Shown here: piece after piece, positions 7,792 to 17,112 of the stretch
How the letters are laid out: every line of letters starts with the position of its first letter
Position numbering within the stretch: the first letter of the stretch is position 1
Source of the DNA: Spirochaetales bacterium UBA6872
GTDB taxonomy: Bacteria > Spirochaetota > Spirochaetia > Sphaerochaetales > Sphaerochaetaceae
DNA: 64,000 bases
Assembly: GCA_002452215.1 (NCBI GenBank)
Contig: DKCO01000013.1
Location: 44,259 to 108,258 of the forward strand
Reading direction: 5' to 3'
The notes under the pieces: generated by a model
Told to the model about the DNA's origin: nothing
The model's input: the letters and a program-made list of their open reading frames with translations, nothing else
Database searches by the model: none
Translations under genes and position numbers: made by a program

Positions 7792-9669
7792 CTATAGCGA
7801 CAAGAGCTTTGTCAACGTTTTAGCAAAACCAGACGGATCGGATGGCATCAATCCCTCTTGCAGCAATGCTTGATCTAGAAGAACCATTGAATAATCCTTT
7901 ACAGCACTGTCATCGTCAAGACTCTCGATTTTAGATACAAGCGGAGAATCTGGATTGATTTCCAAAATAGGCAGAACCTCCGGAAGATCCTTTGCTCCCA
8001 TGCTTTTCAGGATTCTTTGAGTCTGAACGCTAGGATCATTCTCGTCTACAACGACAGCAGATGGGCTATCTGTCAAACGCGCAGAGACAACCACATCCTT
8101 GACTTTGCCATCAAGAGCCTTCTTGATCTTTTCTGCTACATCCTTTTTCGCTTCAACTTTCGCTTTGTCATCAGCGCTCTCAATATCATCGATTGCGCCA
8201 GCTTTGTTGATTGCCTTCAAAGGAATATCCGAGTACGTCGGAATCGTAGAGATTACAAACTCGTCGATATCATCGGAAAGAATCAATACTTCATAGCCCT
8301 TCTTCTTGTAAGCGCCAATAAGTGGCGAGGATTTCAGGACAGTCTCATTTCCACCTGTTATATAATAGATTGACTTTTGTCCCTCTGGCATTCTCTCCTT
8401 GTATTCCTTGAGAGATACATAACCATCTTTCTCTGAGCTCTTGAACCTTACAAGTTCCAAAAGAGCATCCCTGTTTGCATAATCGGAATACAAACCTTCC
8501 TTCAATGGCCTGTTGTATTCCTTAATAAACTTCTCATACAACTCGGGATTACCCTCAGAGATCTTCTTGAACTCAGAAAGCAACTTCTTGACAGAACCAT
8601 TTCTTATTGCTGTCATTACTCTGTTTTCTTGCAAAATCTCCCTTGAGACATTCAAAGGCAAGTCCTCAGAGTCAATTATGCCACGAACAAATCTCAGGTA
8701 AGTAGGAAGCAATGTCTTATCATCATCTGTGATATAAACTCTCTTGACATAGAGTTTCACTCCCGGCTTGTAATCAGCATAGTTCATATCCATTGGAGCT
8801 TTTGCTGGGATATAGAAAAGCGTTGTATACTCTGTTGCTCCCTCGGCTTTCGTATGGATATAGAAAAGAGGATCGTCAGAGTCATAGTAGTTATTCTTGT
8901 AAAAACTCTTGTACTCTTCATCTGTAATATCGCTCTTGGCTCTTCTCCATAATGCTGATGAGGAATTTATCTTCTCTCTCTTATGCTCGATTGTCTTCTT
9001 CGCATTTCCTTCTTCATCTTTTTCATCTTCATAATGTGTTTGATCATACTCAAGATAGATAGGATATGCGATGTGATCAGAATACTTCTTTATAAGATTC
9101 TCGATTTGCCAGCGATTTGCATATTCGTAGCTGTCTTCGTTTAAATACAATGTAATGGTAGTACCTTGCTCATCTCTTTCAGCCTCTTCAACAGAATAAG
9201 AGTTCTCACCAGTAGATTCCCATCTGTAGGCCTTGTCTTCGCCTGCTTTTCGCGATATGACAACAATCCTCTTTGCAACCATGAACGCTGAATAGAACCC
9301 AACTCCAAACTGCCCTATCAAATTATTGTCTTTCTTCTGATCATCTGATAGTCCTGCAAGGAACTTCTTTGTTCCAGATGAAGCAATTGTCCCCAGGTTG
9401 TTGTTCAAGTCATCCTCGTTCATACCGATTCCGTTATCTTTTATGACGAGAGTCCTCTCACCTTCCTCTGTAAACGAAATCTCAATTTTCGGGTCGAAGA
9501 CATATCCTTTGAGTTTATCATCAGAAAGCGAAAGATATTTTAATTTGTCGAGAGCATCGGATGCATTAGACACAAGCTCTCTCAGAAAAATCTCCCTATT
9601 TGAATAAAGAGAATGTATTAAGAGGTGCAATAAATCAGCAACCTCTGTTTTGAATTTTTTATTTGCCAT
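7792..9669 (-). CDS. htpG: Molecular chaperone HtpG (Hsp90)
   Basis: Cytosolic ATP-dependent Hsp90 dimer that remodels client proteins. The N-terminal GHKL ATPase carries LRELVSNASDALDKL, DNGIGM (ATP-lid motif), GTIASSGT and GQFGVGFYSAF. The middle domain has LYVKRVYITDDD and GIIDSEDLPLNVSREILQENR with the conserved catalytic Arg region, followed by the C-terminal dimerisation domain. The frame extends to 9768, but a strong AGGAG lies 8 nt before ATG 9669 (MANKKFKTEVADLLHLL), giving 625 residues, the normal HtpG length. It is convergent with the MATE gene and divergent from a ROK regulator gene. Confidence 0.96.
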   Translation of the reverse strand: MANKKFKTEVADLLHLLIHSLYSNREIFLRELVSNASDALDKLKYLSLSDDKLKGYVFDPKIEISFTEEGERTLVIKDNGIGMNEDDLNNNLGTIASSGTKKFLAGLSDDQKKDNNLIGQFGVGFYSAFMVAKRIVVISRKAGEDKAYRWESTGENSYSVEEAERDEQGTTITLYLNEDSYEYANRWQIENLIKKYSDHIAYPIYLEYDQTHYEDEKDEEGNAKKTIEHKREKINSSSALWRRAKSDITDEEYKSFYKNNYYDSDDPLFYIHTKAEGATEYTTLFYIPAKAPMDMNYADYKPGVKLYVKRVYITDDDKTLLPTYLRFVRGIIDSEDLPLNVSREILQENRVMTAIRNGSVKKLLSEFKKISEGNPELYEKFIKEYNRPLKEGLYSDYANRDALLELVRFKSSEKDGYVSLKEYKERMPEGQKSIYYITGGNETVLKSSPLIGAYKKKGYEVLILSDDIDEFVISTIPTYSDIPLKAINKAGAIDDIESADDKAKVEAKKDVAEKIKKALDGKVKDVVVSARLTDSPSAVVVDENDPSVQTQRILKSMGAKDLPEVLPILEINPDSPLVSKIESLDDDSAVKDYSMVLLDQALLQEGLMPSDPSGFAKTLTKLLSL

Positions 9670-9791
9670 TTGATCATCTCCTAAATAAATTTGACCAAAA
9701 TTAAAGATAATATCGCTTTGTAATAGAGGCAATAGAGCCTTTTTTGTAGTTTTGCTATCATTGAACACGATTTTGCAATATCATCAGTCAT

Positions 9792-10823
9792 ATGGACTTC
9801 TCTAGACCAGACAATGCAAGACAAATAAATAGATTGAGGATTCTTAACATATTAAGACAAGAAAAGTTGTCAAGAGCAGAACTTTCAAGAGAGATTCTTC
9901 TAAGCAAGGTAAGCATCTCTGATATTGTAGAGTCTTTGCTCAAAGATGGATATATAGTCAATGCCAATATAGATCGCATGACAGCAGGTAGACCTGCTAC
10001 AAAGCTAGAGATAAACAAGAATGCTGGAAGGGCTTTTGCTGTAGAGATAAAGCAAAGCAATGTATCGGTATCGATCTCGGATGCACTTGGACGTCCCTTA
10101 AGATTCGAACGATTTCCAAGAAGAGATGAAATGTGGCAAGACATTATTTCGATGATTGACAAGCTTTCGCAAGGAAACAAAGTCCTTGGAGTTTGTTTTG
10201 TTCTCTCTGAAAATATCGATATCCCAAAGCTTCCTTTTAAATACACAACCACAACAGCTTCCATCGCCCAAGCGAAATCTGAAATAAGTATTGCAAACAC
10301 AAGTCTAGACAACTTCTACTTTGTCTCTTGGTCAGACACAATAGAGGCTGTCTTCTATAACAAGAATCTAATTCCAATAAAAAGCTTTGCGCATATGAAA
10401 GTAACAAAAGATGCGCCATGCGTGTGTGGTTCCACAGGATGTTTGGATGCTGTTGCTTCTGGATATGCACTAAAGAAGAAAACAGGCATAACAAACCTTA
10501 GGGATCTTTTAGAGACAAATGAGATAAAAGAGAGTGCAAAGAGCATGGTATTTGCTATCTCGCAAGCTGTTCAAGCAACAGGTGCGAAAGCTGTTATGAT
10601 TCTAGGAGAACTGTCTAAACTATCAGATGACATTTATGCATCAATGCAAACAAGGCTATCTTTGCTGTTGCCACCCGATAGAGACGATGTGTTTATATAT
10701 CGCTCGCAATGCGGAGAGAGAGGTAGCCGCGAAGGAGCCGCAATAATTGCTCTTGAAAAGTTCTTCTACCACACAGATATCATCGATTCATTATCCGCAT
10801 TGGAAAGAGAAAGCCTGAGTTAG
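9792..10823 (+). CDS. ROK-family transcriptional regulator (NagC/XylR-like)
   Basis: A 343-residue regulator: N-terminal winged HTH (residues about 10-70, RLRILNILRQEKLSRAELSREI and TAGRPATKLEIN) followed by a degenerate ROK sugar-kinase fold. The ROK zinc site is present as AHM followed by CVCGSTGCLDAVASG (Cys-x-Cys-Gly-x-x-Gly-Cys). The glycine-rich ATP-binding loop normally at the start of the kinase fold is replaced by AVEIKQSNVSVSIS, so it is probably a sugar-sensing repressor, not a kinase. It is somewhat shorter than NagC/Mlc (about 400). It may govern the sugar genes of this window, but no binding site can be assigned. Its stop codon overlaps that of the convergent lipoprotein gene. 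Confidence 0.82.
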   Translation: MDFSRPDNARQINRLRILNILRQEKLSRAELSREILLSKVSISDIVESLLKDGYIVNANIDRMTAGRPATKLEINKNAGRAFAVEIKQSNVSVSISDALGRPLRFERFPRRDEMWQDIISMIDKLSQGNKVLGVCFVLSENIDIPKLPFKYTTTTASIAQAKSEISIANTSLDNFYFVSWSDTIEAVFYNKNLIPIKSFAHMKVTKDAPCVCGSTGCLDAVASGYALKKKTGITNLRDLLETNEIKESAKSMVFAISQAVQATGAKAVMILGELSKLSDDIYASMQTRLSLLLPPDRDDVFIYRSQCGERGSREGAAIIALEKFFYHTDIIDSLSALERESLS

Positions 10824-11767
10824 ACATAAGACGAACTTCGCCAATGTGACCTGAAAACAAAATATGTAAGAAGCAAAAGCAAGTACAAAAGCCAGATAAC
10901 AGTCCAACCTGAAACCAAAACAGAAATAAGGATTGAAAGCGCTGTAAACAAAATAGACAAAGAAGCAGACAAAGCTCTTGATAATTGCATCTTATTTGCA
11001 CTTCTTATTGCAATTGATATAGTGAAAATCACAGTAAAAACAATAACAACAGAAAGAAGTTCCAAAATCTCCGGACTCACATCATTATCCAAAACAGGTT
11101 TTGGGAAGGTTTGAGACGGGACACTTGATGCAATTGGCTCAGCATCCTTCGTTGGATTTGACACATTCTCTTTCTCGTCTATTGGAACGCTCTCAACCTC
11201 TTCAACATGGGCTTTTTCATCAACAGGCTCTAACTCGACTTCCTTTGTATCATTTGTATCAACAGAAGCCGGATTGCTTACATTCTCCTCCTCTGGCACG
11301 TCCAATACTTCCTCGCTTGAGTCATCAACACTTTCTGATTCTTGCTCAGCAACAACCAAAGGCTCCTCTTCCTCTACAGCTACTGTTTCAACTGGTTCTT
11401 GGACAACATCCTCAACAGGCTCTTTAATCTCAGCTTCTTCTTCCGCTTGTTCTTCAGTGAGAACTTCTGGCTCAAGAGCATCATTATCTATAACCACTGT
11501 CTTCTCAGGCTCAGCATCAACTGCCTCAGGCTTTGCTGTAGTTTCTATATCTTTTTTGCTTTCGCCAGTTGTATCGATAGTTTTCAAAGTCACTTCACTT
11601 ACGTCTTTTGCTGCTTTCTTCTCATCCTGTGTTTTCTCTCTTGATGAAACCTCAGCTTTGACCCTGGAGGCTGTCTCTTCTGAAATAGAACTATCTATCC
11701 TATTAAGTGATGAACAAGAAAACACAAAAACTAGCAATAACATTAAAACTGGAAACAATCTTCTCAT
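10820..11767 (-). CDS. Acidic low-complexity lipoprotein with C-terminal membrane segments
   Basis: A 315-residue protein of unknown function. It begins with a lipoprotein signal (LLLVFVFSC, Cys at residue 18). Residues about 30-225 are a disordered Glu/Val/Asp-rich stretch with loose repeats such as EEEAEIKEPVEDVVQEPVE and KENVSNP/EENVSNP (the NVSNP motif occurs twice). Residues about 232-306 form three hydrophobic helices (LELLSVVIVFTVIFTISIAI, ALSASLSILFTALSILISVL, VIWLLYLLLLLTYFVF). A lipid anchor, an acidic spacer and membrane helices together are unusual; the lipobox could be fortuitous and the N-terminus simply a membrane anchor. It lies downstream of the Wzi-like gene on the same strand, but a terminator intervenes. 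Confidence 0.72.
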   Translation of the reverse strand: MRRLFPVLMLLLVFVFSCSSLNRIDSSISEETASRVKAEVSSREKTQDEKKAAKDVSEVTLKTIDTTGESKKDIETTAKPEAVDAEPEKTVVIDNDALEPEVLTEEQAEEEAEIKEPVEDVVQEPVETVAVEEEEPLVVAEQESESVDDSSEEVLDVPEEENVSNPASVDTNDTKEVELEPVDEKAHVEEVESVPIDEKENVSNPTKDAEPIASSVPSQTFPKPVLDNDVSPEILELLSVVIVFTVIFTISIAIRSANKMQLSRALSASLSILFTALSILISVLVSGWTVIWLLYLLLLLTYFVFRSHWRSSSYV

Positions 11768-11854
11768 AGCAATCCCATATTTATGTGTTACATTATACTA
11801 CCAAGCCATAGAGGTCAACAAAAAAGAACATTCTTTACAACAAGTACACAAAGA

Positions 11855-11888
11855 ACAAAAAATACCGCTGGATCCTCTCTTCCAGCGG
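11855..11888 (-). terminator. Terminator after the Wzi-like outer-membrane protein gene
   Basis: CCGCTGGA (11865-11872) and TCCAGCGG (11881-11888) form a perfect 8-bp stem. On the minus strand the stem is followed by TATTTTTTG. It lies about 115 nt past the stop of the outer-membrane gene; the intervening sequence also holds a small CCCTT/AAGGG hairpin near 11900-11912 and shows nothing else recognisable. Confidence 0.75.
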
Positions 11889-12003
11889 CAACCTCCTTGT
11901 CCCTTAAAAAGGGCTATACATCTTAGAGCTAGGACAATCTGCTATGACGATGAATTTATTGTCGCACCGTTTTTGCTACTATGCAAATATTATTTTTTCT
12001 TTT

Positions 12004-13659
12004 TTATGTTATATGCCAACATACTCCTGCATAGAATTGTACGTCAAAGGCGCCTTTTCCATTTTGATTGGAATATTGAAATTGGATTCCAGAAAGAAAC
12101 TGGAATTCATTTGCAATCCAGGAAGACAAATCTTCTCTTATCGATAGAACATGCCTTATGTCACCTAAAAGAGGTAATTTGTCATATGAGGACGAATCAT
12201 AAAACAAGTCTATGCTTTTATCCTGATCCCCTTGCGCAACATAAGTCAAAATTGTCTTTGACTCAAAATCCGTTTTTGTATTTTTGCAAAAAATCCCAAT
12301 TGTAGTCACAATTGAATTCGGGCCATAGATATAACCAGACCATGCACCCTCTCGAGATGTGGCTAGCTTTTGCTCATTTGAATAATAACCAAGATAATAA
12401 TCATAATTCCAATTGTAGTTTCCGTTATCCTTTTTAGGAGCAACATACAAGAAAGGCATCGTATAAGCAAGCTCTGCAAAAACCTCTATATCAAACACTC
12501 GTCCAAGCTCCACGTATGAACATGTCATCATAAAACCGAAAGAGTCGGGAACACCATCACCTTCGTTGTATAACTGGAATTGATCCATTGCGATTTGCAA
12601 AGCTAAATTGAACTTAGGTGCAACTATCCACTCTAGCTCGATGGCAAGGATATTGTTAGCCTCATCAAAGTTATTCTCGAGTATCTCTTCATTCTCACTG
12701 TAGTCATAATAGCTATGGTTGATCATAAAAGGAAAAAGAAAGCGAAAATCAAAGCCGGATGATGCATAAAAAAGCGTACCAAGGTCTAGCACAAACCTTG
12801 CTTTGTCGATAAAGCAAACATCAAAACGATGAATAACTCTGGTTTGTTGTTTTCCATCTAAATGAGGATTCTCGAACAAAGAAGATTTGAAGGAATCAGA
12901 GCGTGTGGTATTTGCAATCTCTACTAATTGCTGAGAATCAAAATGCGTAATTGAAATATTGTATGTAAAGATATTCGATGCAAACTTGAGCCCGAAAACC
13001 TCTTGGTATCTATAGTTGTCACCAACAATCAAATTACCGCTGAAACCAGATCCCATGCTATGACGAGTGCGCCCAAGATATAAAGAGAAGTTATTGTTCC
13101 CAAAGCTTCCTCTTGCAATAATCGGCATCAACTGGAAAATAGCCGTGTTCTTATTGAATATGAAATCAAAAGAAGTCACTGGTATATGGGAGTTGGGTGA
13201 TGCATTTCCTATAGGCATAGCTGTCTCAATGTAAATAGAATCAGAGAAACTAACCTTAAGGGCAAATTCCAACAGCGGTTTTTCATCTATGTACGACAAG
13301 AAGAAATTCTTTCTGTCTTGGTTTTGATCTTTTGCTATATATAGTGATGGATTGAATGTTACAGGGATTCGGAAATCAAAACCCGAGACACTTTTCAATA
13401 TCTTTTTATATAGTTCGTCATATCGTTCTTTCAAGTATTCAGGCAACAAATTGCAATCTATTCTATCCAAAGCCAAAACAAGCTCATTGGCATTGACTGG
13501 TGTCGCGGATGATGGCCCAACAACTCCAGCTCTCTGGCACAAAAGCCTTGTCTGATTGTACTCTTCGCTATTTCGATCATAGAGCGTTTGTGAAGCAGGA
13601 AGCAATGAAATGAAGCAAAAAGAAATCAAAAATAGAAGCAAAGACCTTTTATACAACAT
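12004..13659 (-). CDS. Outer-membrane beta-barrel protein, Wzi (capsule assembly)-like
   Basis: A 551-residue exported protein. The signal peptide is clear (MLYKRS then LLLFLISFCFISLLPAS). Residues about 25-75 (YNQTRLLCQRAGVVGPSSATPVNANELVLALDRID) form the small helical N-terminal region seen in Wzi-like proteins. The rest alternates polar and aromatic residues as in a beta-barrel, with a block reading LYLGRTRHSMGSGFSGNLIVGDN that resembles the conserved Wzi strand. Wzi anchors capsule polysaccharide at the outer membrane; whether this one binds a surface glycan is inference. A GGAG site 7 nt before ATG 13659 supports the start. It lies 63 nt downstream of the acyl-CoA synthetase gene and may be co-transcribed with it. 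Confidence 0.68.
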   Translation of the reverse strand: MLYKRSLLLFLISFCFISLLPASQTLYDRNSEEYNQTRLLCQRAGVVGPSSATPVNANELVLALDRIDCNLLPEYLKERYDELYKKILKSVSGFDFRIPVTFNPSLYIAKDQNQDRKNFFLSYIDEKPLLEFALKVSFSDSIYIETAMPIGNASPNSHIPVTSFDFIFNKNTAIFQLMPIIARGSFGNNNFSLYLGRTRHSMGSGFSGNLIVGDNYRYQEVFGLKFASNIFTYNISITHFDSQQLVEIANTTRSDSFKSSLFENPHLDGKQQTRVIHRFDVCFIDKARFVLDLGTLFYASSGFDFRFLFPFMINHSYYDYSENEEILENNFDEANNILAIELEWIVAPKFNLALQIAMDQFQLYNEGDGVPDSFGFMMTCSYVELGRVFDIEVFAELAYTMPFLYVAPKKDNGNYNWNYDYYLGYYSNEQKLATSREGAWSGYIYGPNSIVTTIGIFCKNTKTDFESKTILTYVAQGDQDKSIDLFYDSSSYDKLPLLGDIRHVLSIREDLSSWIANEFQFLSGIQFQYSNQNGKGAFDVQFYAGVCWHIT

Positions 13660-13722
13660 TTTTAATCTCCGTCAAGAAAAGACTAACAAATTATCGTCTT
13701 CTTGGTGAAGTGGCCTTGCCTA

Positions 13723-15618
13723 TTACCCCCAAAGAGAGTCTATTTCCTTTCTATAAATCTCATTTATATCCATCCTCTTTATCTCTTGTTTCAAGGAAAG
13801 TTCTTTCCCAATCTCAAAAGGCTTCTCAAGAATTATGAATTTCGATATTTGCTCAAAAGCCTTAAAACCTTTCTCTTTAGACACATTTCTCATGATTTCT
13901 CTAGAAACAAGAGTCCTGACTTCATCTATTTGAGCCAGGCCATCTCTTGAAATATAAGGAATAGAGGAGTTTTTCAAATAGAGTTCAACATTCTTTTTAT
14001 CTATCAAGATAAGAGCTCCAAGATTTTTTCTATCCTGTCCAACAACTACAGCTCTTTCGATATATATGCTATTCGATAGTGCTTGTTCGATAAAAACAGG
14101 CTCAACATTCTCGCCTCCGGAGAGGACGATAGTATCCTTTATCCTCCCGAAGATTGAAAACCATCCATCGATTGTTGCCTTTGCAATATCGCCTGTATGC
14201 AAAAAACCATCCTCATCTATTGCAAGCCTTGTTCTCTCATCATCTTTATAATATTTGCTCATCAATTGGGGACCTTTTACTAGAAGTTCGCCTTTGCTAC
14301 CAGCTGGTAGTTCTTTTTGGCTCAGAGGATCTACTACTTTGATTTCTGTCCCTTCAAGCTTCTTCATAAAGCCAGGGATATTGTTGAAGAACAAGCTTGT
14401 TCCAACAACCGGACCGCTTTCAGTCAAGCCATATCCATCGAGAAGCTCTATGCCTATTGAATCGAAGAATTCTGACACATCTGGATTCATTGAACCTCCT
14501 CCTGATATTCCTCCAATAAAGCTCTTTCCGAGTTTTTGCTTTATTGCTTTGAATGCAACCTTGTTTGCTATGGCATTAACTGGTCGCAAAAGAACACAAG
14601 GAAGAACAAACAAAATCCTTCTTACTATACAATCACGCTTTTTATAGTGTGGGAATAAACCCTTTGAGGCTCTTAGACAATACTTGTATTTCTTGCTTGC
14701 AAGAAGAAAGAATGAAAACATAATCCTCTCTTTTTTGCTTTTCATGCTAATTGCATGCTCGACTCCAGCTTTTATAGTTTCCCAAATTCTTGGAACAGAT
14801 CCAATAAAGTGGGGGTTTATATTTTGCATATCATAAAGCATTATCTTGCCAATTGGCTTTGAGTAAGCAATAGAATGTGTTTCATAGATAGCAACGTATT
14901 GCAATATACGCTCAAATGCATGCCATACAGGTAGCACAGAAAGCCATATTTGCCCTTTTTCAAACGGAGCAACAGTGTGTATATTCTCAACTTGATACAA
15001 AAATGCCCTATGAGACAAGACCACACCTTTTGGCGTTCCTGTTGTCCCGCTTGTGAAGATTATAGTTGCATCATCATCCTCTGCCCCAAGCATTATCTCA
15101 TGAGCAATCTTGTCTCTTTTATCAGGAGAAGCAATGAGCTCTTTTCCTCTTTTTAAGAGCTCAGAGTATTTTATGACCTTCACTCTTTCGTCTTCAATTT
15201 TGATATCGTCGAAAGCAACTATCATCTCAAGAGATAGAAGCTTATCAGTTGAAGAAAGGATTTTTTCAGTTTGTATCTTATTTTCAGAGAAAACCACTCT
15301 TGCGCCACTAAAGCTGATAATGTATTCAAGCTCATGGCTAAGGCTATCTCTCCCACGAGGGACATCTGTGGCTCCCAATGAAAGAATTGCAAGATCCGAT
15401 ACAAGCCATTCTGGGCAATTATCGCTCACAATTGCAACATTATCACCTCTCTTCACATTCAAATCCCTCAATGCCAATGCAAGCGATCTTACATCCTCTT
15501 GAAGTTGGATATATGTCTTTGATATGAATTTTCCATTATCGTTCTTCCAATATTGCGCTACAGAAAGAGGCGATTGAGAGACACGTTCATCAAATAGCTG
15601 TACTATTGAGCGAATCAT
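13723..15618 (-). CDS. Long-chain acyl-CoA synthetase (AMP-forming)
   Basis: Activates fatty acids to acyl-CoA via an acyl-adenylate, for lipid incorporation or turnover of host-derived fatty acids. The ANL-superfamily motifs are complete: P-loop TIIFTSGTTGTPKGVVLSH, LLDGYGLTESGP, the hinge motif GWFSIFGRIKDTIVLSGGENV, and the C-terminal catalytic Lys region (GKELSLKQEIKR). The 631 residues fit the bacterial FadD15-like group. AAAGGAAAATAT just before the ATG supports the start. The gene is divergent from an ABC ATPase gene; the shared gap holds a TTTACAC/GTGTAAA inverted repeat. Confidence 0.92.
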   Translation of the reverse strand: MIRSIVQLFDERVSQSPLSVAQYWKNDNGKFISKTYIQLQEDVRSLALALRDLNVKRGDNVAIVSDNCPEWLVSDLAILSLGATDVPRGRDSLSHELEYIISFSGARVVFSENKIQTEKILSSTDKLLSLEMIVAFDDIKIEDERVKVIKYSELLKRGKELIASPDKRDKIAHEIMLGAEDDDATIIFTSGTTGTPKGVVLSHRAFLYQVENIHTVAPFEKGQIWLSVLPVWHAFERILQYVAIYETHSIAYSKPIGKIMLYDMQNINPHFIGSVPRIWETIKAGVEHAISMKSKKERIMFSFFLLASKKYKYCLRASKGLFPHYKKRDCIVRRILFVLPCVLLRPVNAIANKVAFKAIKQKLGKSFIGGISGGGSMNPDVSEFFDSIGIELLDGYGLTESGPVVGTSLFFNNIPGFMKKLEGTEIKVVDPLSQKELPAGSKGELLVKGPQLMSKYYKDDERTRLAIDEDGFLHTGDIAKATIDGWFSIFGRIKDTIVLSGGENVEPVFIEQALSNSIYIERAVVVGQDRKNLGALILIDKKNVELYLKNSSIPYISRDGLAQIDEVRTLVSREIMRNVSKEKGFKAFEQISKFIILEKPFEIGKELSLKQEIKRMDINEIYRKEIDSLWG

Positions 15619-15639
15619 ATATTTTCCTTTTTTGACACT

Positions 15640-15663
15640 TTTACACTTTTTGTAATGTGTAAA
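15640..15663. promoter_or_regulatory. Inverted repeat in the divergent acyl-CoA synthetase / ABC gap
   Basis: TTTACAC (15640-15646) and GTGTAAA (15657-15663) are perfect 7-bp half sites with a 10-nt spacer, 22 nt upstream of the acyl-CoA synthetase ATG. Possible operator for a fatty-acid responsive regulator; no regulator is identified. Confidence 0.35.
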
Positions 15664-15695
15664 TAATAGCCATAGGCCTTCTTTGCGTCAAGGTG

Positions 15696-15724
15696 TGGAA
15701 AGTGCGCCTTTTTATGGCTAAAAT
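15696..15724 (+). promoter_or_regulatory. Promoter of the ABC ATPase gene, leaderless layout
   Basis: TGGAAA (15696-15701, 4 of 6 consensus bases), 17 bp, TAAAAT (15719-15724). ATG 15732 follows 7 nt after the -10 box. Confidence 0.4.
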
Positions 15725-15731
15725 ATACAAC

Positions 15732-16511
15732 ATGGAAAATGCTGTCGAAATAAAACATGCATATGTAAGACGCGATGAAAGATACATTCTAGAGGATGCA
15801 TCGCTGAAAATCAGCACAGGAGAAAGGATTGCGATTATTGGACCAAACGGTGCTGGGAAATCGACACTCATAGATGTAATTGCAAGAAGAACATATCCTT
15901 TGGCTAGGGATGACTACAAAAATATAATCTTCGGAAAGGAGAGATGGATAATCCAAGAGCTAAGACCTTTGATCGGCCTTGTTTCTCCTAGTTACGACAG
16001 CTTCTTTGCAACAAAGTACAGCGTGCGTGAAATAGTCGCATCGGGAATATCCTCATCCCTTGGATTCGATTTTCATCACAATATAAGCGATGATGTTTGG
16101 GAAAAAGCCGATATTGAAATTGCAAAAGCAGGCGTGCAATATCTTTCAAAAAGACCAATGGATACACTCTCCACTGGAGAGAAAAGGCGAGTAATGCTTG
16201 CCAGGGCTGCAATTACATCTCCTCCACTCCTTCTTTTAGATGAAGCTTCGAATGGCTTGGACTTTCCTTCTCGTGCAGATCTTCGCTCTGTCATATCAAA
16301 ATATGCAACAGATGGCAGAACAATCGTAATGGTGACCCATGAATTGAATGAAATCATACCAGAGGTTTCCAGAGTTATATTGATGGAAAATGGGAAGATC
16401 GTCTTTGATGGCAACAAAAAAGATGCTTTAGAGAAAGACCGTCTTTCATCTCTTTATGACAGGACAGTTGAAGTTGTTGAGAAAGACGGAATCTATAGTG
16501 CGTTTTGCTAA
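15732..16511 (+). CDS. ABC transporter ATP-binding protein
   Basis: A single nucleotide-binding domain of about 259 residues: Walker A GPNGAGKST, signature LSTGEKRR, Walker B LLLLDEASNGLDFPSR, and the switch His in VTHELNE. No permease or binding-protein gene adjoins it, so the partner is unknown; stand-alone ATPases of this ModF-like kind occur. Earlier starts are possible (GTG 15693, ATG 15714), but ATG 15732 gives the conventional start MENAVEIKHAYVRRDERYIL and lies 7 nt after a -10-like box. It is followed 58 nt later by the flavodoxin-like gene on the same strand. Confidence 0.87.
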   Translation: MENAVEIKHAYVRRDERYILEDASLKISTGERIAIIGPNGAGKSTLIDVIARRTYPLARDDYKNIIFGKERWIIQELRPLIGLVSPSYDSFFATKYSVREIVASGISSSLGFDFHHNISDDVWEKADIEIAKAGVQYLSKRPMDTLSTGEKRRVMLARAAITSPPLLLLDEASNGLDFPSRADLRSVISKYATDGRTIVMVTHELNEIIPEVSRVILMENGKIVFDGNKKDALEKDRLSSLYDRTVEVVEKDGIYSAFC

Positions 16512-16569
16512 AGCAATTAAAGTCCACATATACGCCTAAAATGTATTAGACTGGATATAGGAGGAGAAT

Positions 16570-17112
16570 ATGAGAGCAAACATAATAATACACTCCATAT
16601 CTGGGAATCTATTTATCGTTGCACGTACATTCCAAGAAAAGCTAGAAGAGCGTGGAATCGATGCTCGTTTATATAGAGTCGAAGATCCTGATTTGCACCT
16701 TGAGGCAAACTTGAGAAACGAAGTGAATGAATACTATGAAGACATCATAGATCTTCCTGTCGCCACAAACGACAAGCTTTGCAAAGCTGATGTAGTCCTA
16801 ATTGGTACATGCTCGAAATTTGCGCAAGTCACAGCAGAAATGAAAGCGTTCCTGGATAACACATGGCCTTTGTACGAATCAAGAGCCCTTATTGGCAAGA
16901 AATTCTATGGATTTGCATCATCCCCTATCTCAAAAGAAGATGGAAAGATTGCCACATCTGGCTTATATGCATGGGCAAGACAACAAGGCATGCATTACAT
17001 AGAATATGAGCCATATATCCATAAAGATGGCACTATAATGCCGCATCGCCCATCAGAGGAAATAGATGTGTTAGCAGACGGTTTGGCGAATGCAATAGCT
17101 AGTTCTTTTTGA
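16570..17112 (+). CDS. Flavodoxin-fold (NADPH:FMN-dependent) oxidoreductase
   Basis: A 180-residue flavodoxin-like protein related to the WrbA group. The FMN phosphate loop is near the N-terminus (HSISGNLFIVA, a variant of the T/S-x-T-G-N-T loop), and the central sheet contains KADVVLIGTCSKFAQVTAEMKAFLDNT, typical of WrbA-like quinone/flavin reductases. The second half has GKKFYGFASSPIS. A GGAGGAG site lies just before the ATG. Its 3' end overlaps the convergent ParB-like gene by 14 bp. The exact substrate cannot be told from sequence. Confidence 0.78.
   Translation: MRANIIIHSISGNLFIVARTFQEKLEERGIDARLYRVEDPDLHLEANLRNEVNEYYEDIIDLPVATNDKLCKADVVLIGTCSKFAQVTAEMKAFLDNTWPLYESRALIGKKFYGFASSPISKEDGKIATSGLYAWARQQGMHYIEYEPYIHKDGTIMPHRPSEEIDVLADGLANAIASSF

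Noticed and set aside
11274..12305. Long plus-strand open frame (343 codons) across the acidic lipoprotein gene
   Set aside because: It is the antisense of a Glu/Val-rich low-complexity stretch, which yields Ser-rich stop-free frames; it has no ribosome-binding site and runs past the terminator.
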